DNA of 64,000 nucleotides from Acanthaster planci (Eukaryota; Echinodermata; Asteroidea; Valvatida; Acanthasteridae): NCBI RefSeq assembly GCF_001949145.1, contig NW_019091365.1, positions 394,497 to 458,496 on the forward strand, written 5' to 3'. The notes beneath the pieces are model-generated. The model was not told where the DNA came from and ran no database searches. It saw only the letters and a list, made by a program, of their open reading frames with translations. Position 1 is the stretch's first letter. Each line of letters begins with the position of its first letter. Positions 57,501-64,000 of this stretch are shown one piece after another. The position numbers and the translations under genes are program-made.

Positions 57501-60500
57501 AATTCGTCCCGGAGAGAACTACTGTGGGGAGATTTGGCCCAAAAGGAGAAATTCTCACTTCTTGGGGAAAAAAAAGACGAAACCCAATTTAGCCCTGAAA
57601 ACATCAGCTGATGAGTTTTATTTTTCTGTTCTGTCCTTGTTTTTATGAAAGTGCATAATACGTGTACACAGGAAAAGTACATACATGTACATGATAAATG
57701 TGAAATTGTGCATGAGAAACATAGAGTTCTTTATGGACATTTGATAAAGCTCTATGATAAGAAATGAATTGTCCAAATAACTTCAAAGTGCAAATTCAGT
57801 ATTCTCTATTGCAAAATGTCACGTACATACCTGTACATAAAGCCATGCACACTGTAGGAAGTGGCAGGCCCTTGACATTAGCATTATTTTCATCTCTTGG
57901 AATCAGTCATGCATATTTGCGTGTCACCAGGGGTGTGTTCCAGACTGTGCAGTGCTTTACCAATGGGCCGTGAGCAGACTGGTGACTGACACGTTGTGCC
58001 TTCATGTCTCAGTACAGCCAGCATTAAGCAAAAAAAAAAACAAAAACAAATTAGAAATTTTTTCTTTTCCCAGATCCTATTGCCATTCTTGCAAAACCCA
58101 AGTACGTGTAATTATTAAGCAAAGGCAGTGTTGCATAATTTACTCGCAGTTTTGGATTAAATCCTTATGTCTTTAACACATTTATTCCTTTTCTTGATGA
58201 AATCTGCTCTTATGTCTATGTACATCTACATGTATCTGTGCATTTTGATCAAAATTGATAATTCACAAATAGTGCTAAAAATGAATATCTTTTGGCAAAG
58301 TCTGTGCTAAATCACCTACTTTTACATGTACATGACATATCTGACGTTGGATCCACATTTGTAAAGCAGATTTGACCCCAAAAAAGTCACAACTTTGCAC
58401 TGACTGGTCAGTTCGGAATGATTTTTGAATCATATACATTGTACATTGTATGTAAAAAAGAAATGTATTTTTTCCTTTGGAAGATTTTTGGAATTTATTT
58501 TTGGTTACATGCATGTAAAATGATATTAATGCAAAATTCAGGACACACAGTTGGATAATCATCAACATGTCAACTATGGTCCCTTTAATTAAAGGACTTT
58601 TTGACACTTTCTCTGAATGAGCCATTTTGAATTGTGGCATTTTCAAATTGAAACCAGTGTTTGAAGCAATGAAGTATGGAAAAGTGTGATTTTTTTTTCA
58701 ATTTGGGTTGAATTGGTCCTATGACAATATTTTTTTTGAAATTTCAGTGAGTTTGCACAGAACGGCCTTGATGCAACCCTCCTGGCTGAATGGAATATAT
58801 CAGAAAATGGATTTCCAGTGAAGACATTTCAGTAAAGTTCAGGGGTGTTCTACAACTATGGCATGGCTAGATTTGACCTGTTACTGCCCAAAGTTCTCCC
58901 TGAAACAGTCATAAGTATGCCAAATTCGCCTCCACATTGGGAGCAATTTTGAGAGTACTTTTGTGGCAGCTAGCCTGAACATTCTTTTCCTGTTGTTCAT
59001 CCAAATCTCTGCTCGGTCATGACTGCTTCTGAACATGGAAGAGCCACGAAGAACAGAATGCTGCGCCAGTTGCTACATGATCTGCGTGTAATAAAAAGCC
59101 GGGATTGGCAGCTGAAGAAATGAGCCGCGTTAGGCCAGTAGTGATTGGTCAGATGATTGCCAATAGAGGACAAACACTCCCAACAATGATACAAGCAAAA
59201 CTGCTGGACATTGTCAGTTCATTCCCATCTGGCCGTGTTAAAATGAGTACATGCACCACTGCCTCCTCTTTTTTTTCAGCAGGACTAAGAAATTAGTCTT
59301 CCCCAGAAGACTGAATACCGAAGATATTCAGATCAAGACAAAGAATTTCACTTGGAATGCCAAATTTGATACTGTCTAACATGTTCGAAGTACTGAGATA
59401 TATTCACAAGGTACAATGTGTCGGTCTCATTAATTTGATAATGCCTGCTATTTTTAATGACAGAGCGCCGTGGAAACCCGCTGATACACGCAAGACACAA
59501 GAAACAAGATGTCGCTGTCATTTTGGATTCTCACACAGTTGTCATCAGAGACTGAACACGTTGAAATCGCACCCGTCATGTTATGAAATAATGGACACGT
59601 GAACCCGAACAAGCCTACGCAGAAAGTGAAAAAAGAAAGCCCAGTTAAACTTGGAAAAGCAAAATGTTATCCAAAGCGTTCATCATTGAACTGTTCAAAA
59701 CAAGTCCCACATTTAGTGAATTGGATGGCCCAGAAAAGAATCATGAATCCCTGGAACTCCCTTTCCTTGAAGCTGGAGTTTGGTGCGGAGAACATCACCT
59801 GATCGATTGCTTTGCAAGTTGATGGTTGAAGGTTGAAGTTCTACCTTCTGCCAGCTGGCTTTACCTTCCCTGTTATCAAGGGTGAAGCAGGAAGTCAATT
59901 TTGAAGAGAAAATGATCCAACAGAAAATGTTATGTGAGAAATGGAGCTTGATGCATCAAAATGAACTTGCCCCCTTTTTCACAGACCTGTTTCAATACGA
60001 AAGAGCTGAGTTTAGCTGGGCTTTGGAAACCTAACATTGCTATAAGAAGTTTATTCATTGTAATTGTTGAAAGTTCTTGGAGTTTTCTTGGATTTTCTTT
60101 TCTGTTTTTGTAATGTTCCTCTTCTAAATAGGCAACAATCACCGATAAGAGACGTAAAAATTGCTGCCGAGTTGCTGCAAGACAAGTGTTAATCAACACA
60201 GTTGACATGAGGAACTCTGGACTGAAATTGAGCGAAACAATGAAACACATTATTGATAATTAGGAATCGTTCTGCAGGATCGCGTTTGAAGAGTTTGTTG
60301 TTTTTCTCGTTTGTGCTGCAGAAGTTATGTGAAGACACCAACACGCATAGTACCATTGAAATCAAAACACTTCAAAATACCACAGTGCAACTAAAACTCA
60401 TGTACCAGTTTCAGTCCTGACCTCACTAAGGTTGTATGTTTGCTTGTAAACACATCTACGTTTACATGCAGTTCGTGCCTCATTCCTTCAAACAATGCCA

Positions 60501-61870
60501 AAGCTCAGACGAAAGCACAACTCACTGATGACCAAACATTGTGACGCTGAGACGCGTGTGAAATCTTTGAGCTAAACTATTTCTTTTTCGTTTCCTCTAC
60601 TACCAAAAAAAAATTCCCTCGACTATTGAAAAAAAAATCTCAGAATTTCCAAGTGTGGGTACGCGTCCATTGGCTGTCTGTGGAAAGGTCCCAACCGGGA
60701 GGTCAAAGGGCATGAGAAGGACTGCGAGTACCCAGGGAAGACCGGAGCCGAAGTCTTGGCCGCTGTGGAAGAGTCCAGTCGGACCTACCAGTCGGAGATC
60801 AGGAACTACCAGAGGATCATCGACCTGTTGTCCTTTGAAAAGCTGACTTTCAATGGTAAGCTTGAAGATGATGTTACACACGTGGGTTCACTTGTCTGAG
60901 ACCTGCGCATGCAGCAAACTTTCCTTGTCAGGAATAAAAGATGAGCTATATGATGAGGCTGGCCAAGGAAAAAGCATTGAACCTGTTTGTAGTTAAAATG
61001 TCTGAATGAAATGGAATTACCGGCAAAGTACGTATGACATCAGATCAAACGTAGATGCCTACCTTTCAGTGGGATGTAAGCAAGTCCTTACAAGCTGTCA
61101 TCCTAGTGAATTTTGATATTATCAGCATTCCCCTCAAAAGCTTCTAAGAGATTACTTGGTTTTATACATCATGCAAATTTATGAATGTGGTTTGTATCGG
61201 ACGGTACACGTAAGTGGTGCAAATGAAATGATTAAAAAAAACAGAACTTGTCAAAGATATCAACGGTAAAATCCAACTAGAAGTCTATGATTATGTTGGC
61301 CTTGTGTCTTGGAAGGTCCATCACAATTTGTCTTGTCACAGGTTAAGTCACAGTCTTTTGAACCACAACAAAGGCATTCCTTTGTAGAATTTATGATGGA
61401 CTTGGTTATTGCAGTGCTAATGATTGTCATTGTGGCCTCTTGAATATTTACAACTGTAACTCTGCTTTTCAATCCCAGATTTGCAGCTGCGCCCGTACCG
61501 CACCGACGACTTCATCACCAAACTGTACTACGAGACCAGCCGCTTCACCGCCCTCAATCAGCAGTGGGTGCTGAAGGCGCGCATCAACGACAGCGAGCGC
61601 AACCCGCTGCACTCCACCGAGCGCCACTTGACCTACCAGCTGCTCCTGAAGAGCCGCATCAGCAACCCGCTGGCCTTCCACTTCATGCTGCTGGGTGGGC
61701 CATTCACCGACGTCAAGGTGCGGCCCGAGGTGTACCGCTTTGAGTTCACGGCCGACCGCACCGAGTCGCCCCACCATCTCATGCCGCTGGCCAATCAGGG
61801 GGACGGCAACAAGCTGCTCTCAGCCAAGACCATCAATGTCAGACTACTGTTGTTCCAGGTGCAGAAGTAA
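51540..61870 (+). CDS. ZFTRAF1: Zinc finger TRAF-type containing protein 1 (CYHR1, cysteine/histidine-rich 1)
   Basis: Four exons: 51540-51767, 55621-55859, 60644-60855 and 61479-61870 (stop TAA 61868-61870). They encode 356 residues, similar to vertebrate orthologues. Exon 1 ends in an acidic linker and the first RING cysteines ([20 protein letters not shown]). Exon 2 completes the RING ([29 protein letters not shown]) and has [13 protein letters not shown]. Exons 2-3 hold a TRAF-type zinc finger (C..C at CQHCAC, ending in IGCLWKGP and HEKDCEYP). Exon 4 gives the conserved C-terminal domain ([53 protein letters not shown]). The exon 3 acceptor at 60643 restores the [12 protein letters not shown] junction. 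The RING suggests E3 ligase activity, but a specific target is not known to me. Confidence 0.96.
56575..56737 (-). mobile_element. tRNA-derived SINE copy 2 (ZFTRAF1 intron 2)
   Basis: The minus strand reads GGGGGTCAGGTTGGTGTGTG (A-box region), then a GCCTTCCAACTC-type spacer, then CCTGGGTTCATATCCC (B box), and then a body with GACTCTGTGGGTTCCCCCCG. Head and part of the body match the copy at 4440-4622. Limits are approximate. Confidence 0.7.
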
Positions 61871-64000
61871 ACGACCTAATCAAACCGGCCTAGGTGTCGA
61901 TATATCTGAAACTGATCTATTAAAGATGATTTCAGGTCGTCAAGGCCGGTATATATTCTGCATTGCTTTCATCTGTGCGTGAAATTTAACAAATCATATT
62001 TCCCAACAAGACTAAGTCTGACGTTGATGGTTGTGAAATTTTGTCTTGGTACAGCAATGCAAACAGGTTTTTTCTGTTTAAAGTGATGCAACCAATTTGC
62101 TATGTATCAATGTGGCTGTTCAGAGAAGAAACATCAAATCTGGGGAACATAAAATTGGAAATGGCTTCCCCTAAAACCTTTTCTTCAGGCTGACCAATTC
62201 ACTACTGCAAAAGCAGTCGTCAAACTCAGTGTTCCTTTATTTTCACACATGAAGGAACTGAGACCATACTTTGTTTTGACCTGTCCTGGCTCTGTCCCGG
62301 ATTTTGCAGAACAAATCCTACAACCAGGACTATCAGACAAGTGTAACGTAAGGGCAGATCCAGAGCCAAATTTTTTTTGGGGGGGGGGATTGTTTTGGGA
62401 GACCAAAAATGTTGGAAATTTTTCCGTGTGACCCTTTATTGCCTATCCTGGGATTGAGGATATATATTCAGATATATATTCAGATATTTGGGATTTTGTA
62501 CACAATTTGGAGGAAAGAAAAATGAAATACAGGCCCCCCCCCAAAAAAAAGCCTTTCTGTTTAATTTTTTTTGTCTTTAAACTTTGTTTAGTTTGGGGGA
62601 GGGGAGCATGGTCCCCATCAGCGCCCCCTTCCCCCAAATCCGCCCTTGATGTAACATGAGCATATCCACGTGTTTGAAGTTTTACATCCGTGGTCATTTA
62701 TGGCAACTAAATCTTTGCCTTGTGGTTGAAACTTGTCTGCCTAATTAATGTGCTCTGCATGAAAACCAGATGGGACCAACAACAAAATACGAAGAGCTCA
62801 ATGCAACAGGTAACATACAGTATACGTTCCAGTTCCTCTACCTTCAGGGACTGGATTCCCTGTGTTGGAGGTAGCCTTTGATGCCCTCACAGTCCTATGG
62901 ATGTTAGTTTGAACCTCCCCCAAATTTAAATTGACCTTTGACACAGCAGTCTATTTTTTGTGCTAGTCCTGTTGGAAATTCTGCTTGCTGTTCGTCTTCT
63001 ATTTATAGTTAACGGAGTGTGAGGTATAATTTGCATACAAAGTGCTGTACCAGCCTGCAGAATAAGGTTCCGGCGTTTCTTGTAAAAGCAACACCCACAC
63101 AGCCAGTGGTCAAGCCAAGATTTCCTTCCTTTGATTCAACGCACTGGGTCACCAGGGTAGTGCCACTTTTGTTTTCAAAGACTTCAAATACCTCGTGAAT
63201 TCTAATTTTTTGATAGACGAATGCTAATTGGGCACCCAAGCTATTTTTGAAGCGCTATAGAGTCTGTAAAATGTATATTTAGGCAACATGAGATGAGGTT
63301 GAGATTGTAATCTTGTATCATAGTTCAAACCCAGTCCCCTTGTTTAGAGTCATTGGTTGAAGTCTGGTCGCAAGATTGTTTGCGTACAAACCAAAGAGGT
63401 TTAACACGTTGACTGCTGACTTCGAGTATACTTGTGGAAAATGAAAGGCTTTTTTGTATTGCAAACTGAATACACCGGCATCACCAGAAACATAACAAAT
63501 ACGCTGCTGGCAGTGGTGAGGGTATACATCTGTAAAATGCTCAAATTCAAACAGACTTATTAACCACTTCGCACCGGGGTTCCCGGTACCGGAGACACGG
63601 TGTGTGGCTCACGAGTCCAGGGTGGCCAAAATTGGAACTTTCCAAAAAAAAATGAAATTACTGGGCGTTTTAAAAAAGTTTACTTGCTGTCAGTCAAGGC
63701 AATTCCGTCAGTGGTTTGCAACAGTAGATTCCCTGGACTGGAAAACGGGGCCTTTATTCATGGCCAGGGTGACCGAACTTGGAAGCAAAGGACAGAGCTG
63801 CTGGGACTTGCCAATGAATTAAGGTTCATATGCTGTCAGTGCTGTGCGGGTCATTAGCATACGTAATCTGTCATTTAAATACGGCTTTTGCCCTTACCCA
63901 ACATGTATTTATATTTAAATAATCCGTCATTGTTTTGAAACAGTATCATTGTTTGGCACTGCCAGCGTCAGCAGATTGTGAGTGTGGACAGATTAGCGAT
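61871..64000 (+). other. ZFTRAF1 3' UTR and downstream DNA
   Basis: No further gene is recognisable before the window ends. An ATTAAA at 61919-61924 lies only about 50 bases after the stop, so a longer UTR is equally possible. A G/C-run-flanked transposon-like element sits at 62351-62647. A short GC-rich, partly palindromic stretch (GTTCCCGGTACCGGAGAC) lies near 63580. Confidence 0.4.
62351..62647. mobile_element. Small transposon-like element with G-run and C-run interior
   Basis: The left end reads GTAAGGGCAGATCCAGAGCC and the right end, on the opposite strand, reads TCAAGGGCGGATTTGGGG: terminal inverted repeats with a shared AAGGGC core. TGTAAC directly flanks both ends. Just inside are G runs (about 62379) and C runs (about 62534 and 62623). 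No coding capacity. The superfamily is not determinable from this alone. Confidence 0.5.

Noticed and set aside
1-64000. CRISPR arrays, prophage, operons or other prokaryotic systems
   Set aside because: All genes are spliced animal genes. The only tandem array is a spacer-less minisatellite.

Overview
The window is a eukaryotic nuclear gene block. It has short coding exons separated by introns of about 0.2 to 4.8 kb, mostly GT-AG boundaries, GC-rich exons in AT-rich surroundings, and a mixture of decayed small transposons. It is not bacterial or viral. The gene set is animal. The vertebrate-like gene structures and the very frequent TACATGTA-type palindromes suggest an invertebrate deuterostome such as a cephalochordate, echinoderm or hemichordate. 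That placement is inference and the species cannot be read from the sequence. There are two assembly gaps, at 18995-19040 and 44626-44842.

Six protein-coding genes are recognised, each from conserved residues across correctly phased exons. (1) 1-3336 (+): 3' half of a MEAK7 (TLDC1) homologue, a TLDc-domain mTOR/lysosome-associated protein, truncated by the window start. (2) 5999-14105 (+): complete ten-exon gamma-SNAP (NAPG), a cofactor of NSF in SNARE disassembly. (3) 16295-24859 (+): complete six-exon COQ9, a mitochondrial ubiquinone-biosynthesis lipid-binding protein. (4) 35510-37042 (-): single-exon SOCS6-type protein with SH2 domain and SOCS box. (5) 38569-47483 (+): complete eight-exon SSR1 (TRAP-alpha) of the ER translocon. 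(6) 51540-61870 (+): complete four-exon ZFTRAF1 (CYHR1), a RING/TRAF-type zinc-finger protein.

The genes are unrelated housekeeping and signalling genes rather than a pathway cluster. SOCS6 and SSR1 are divergent and share a 1.5 kb CpG-rich interval. The stretch between COQ9 and SOCS6 (24860-35509) has no convincing coding sequence. Part of it is probably 3' UTR of both genes.

The accessory layer is a set of small non-autonomous transposons. It includes an intact hAT-type MITE with a perfect 8-bp target duplication in a NAPG intron, and relatives of that MITE on both sides of NAPG exon 2. Two TTAA-flanked piggyBac-like MITEs lie on either side of COQ9 exon 2. The rest are a pogo/Tigger-like MITE, a second hAT-like family, a long-armed foldback element in SSR1 intron 1, two tRNA-derived SINE copies and a 24-bp minisatellite in COQ9 intron 4. 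I found no convincing new biological system. The most unusual points are the transposon halves around NAPG exon 2, a GC-AG intron in MEAK7, and the in-frame alternative acceptors of SSR1 exon 3.
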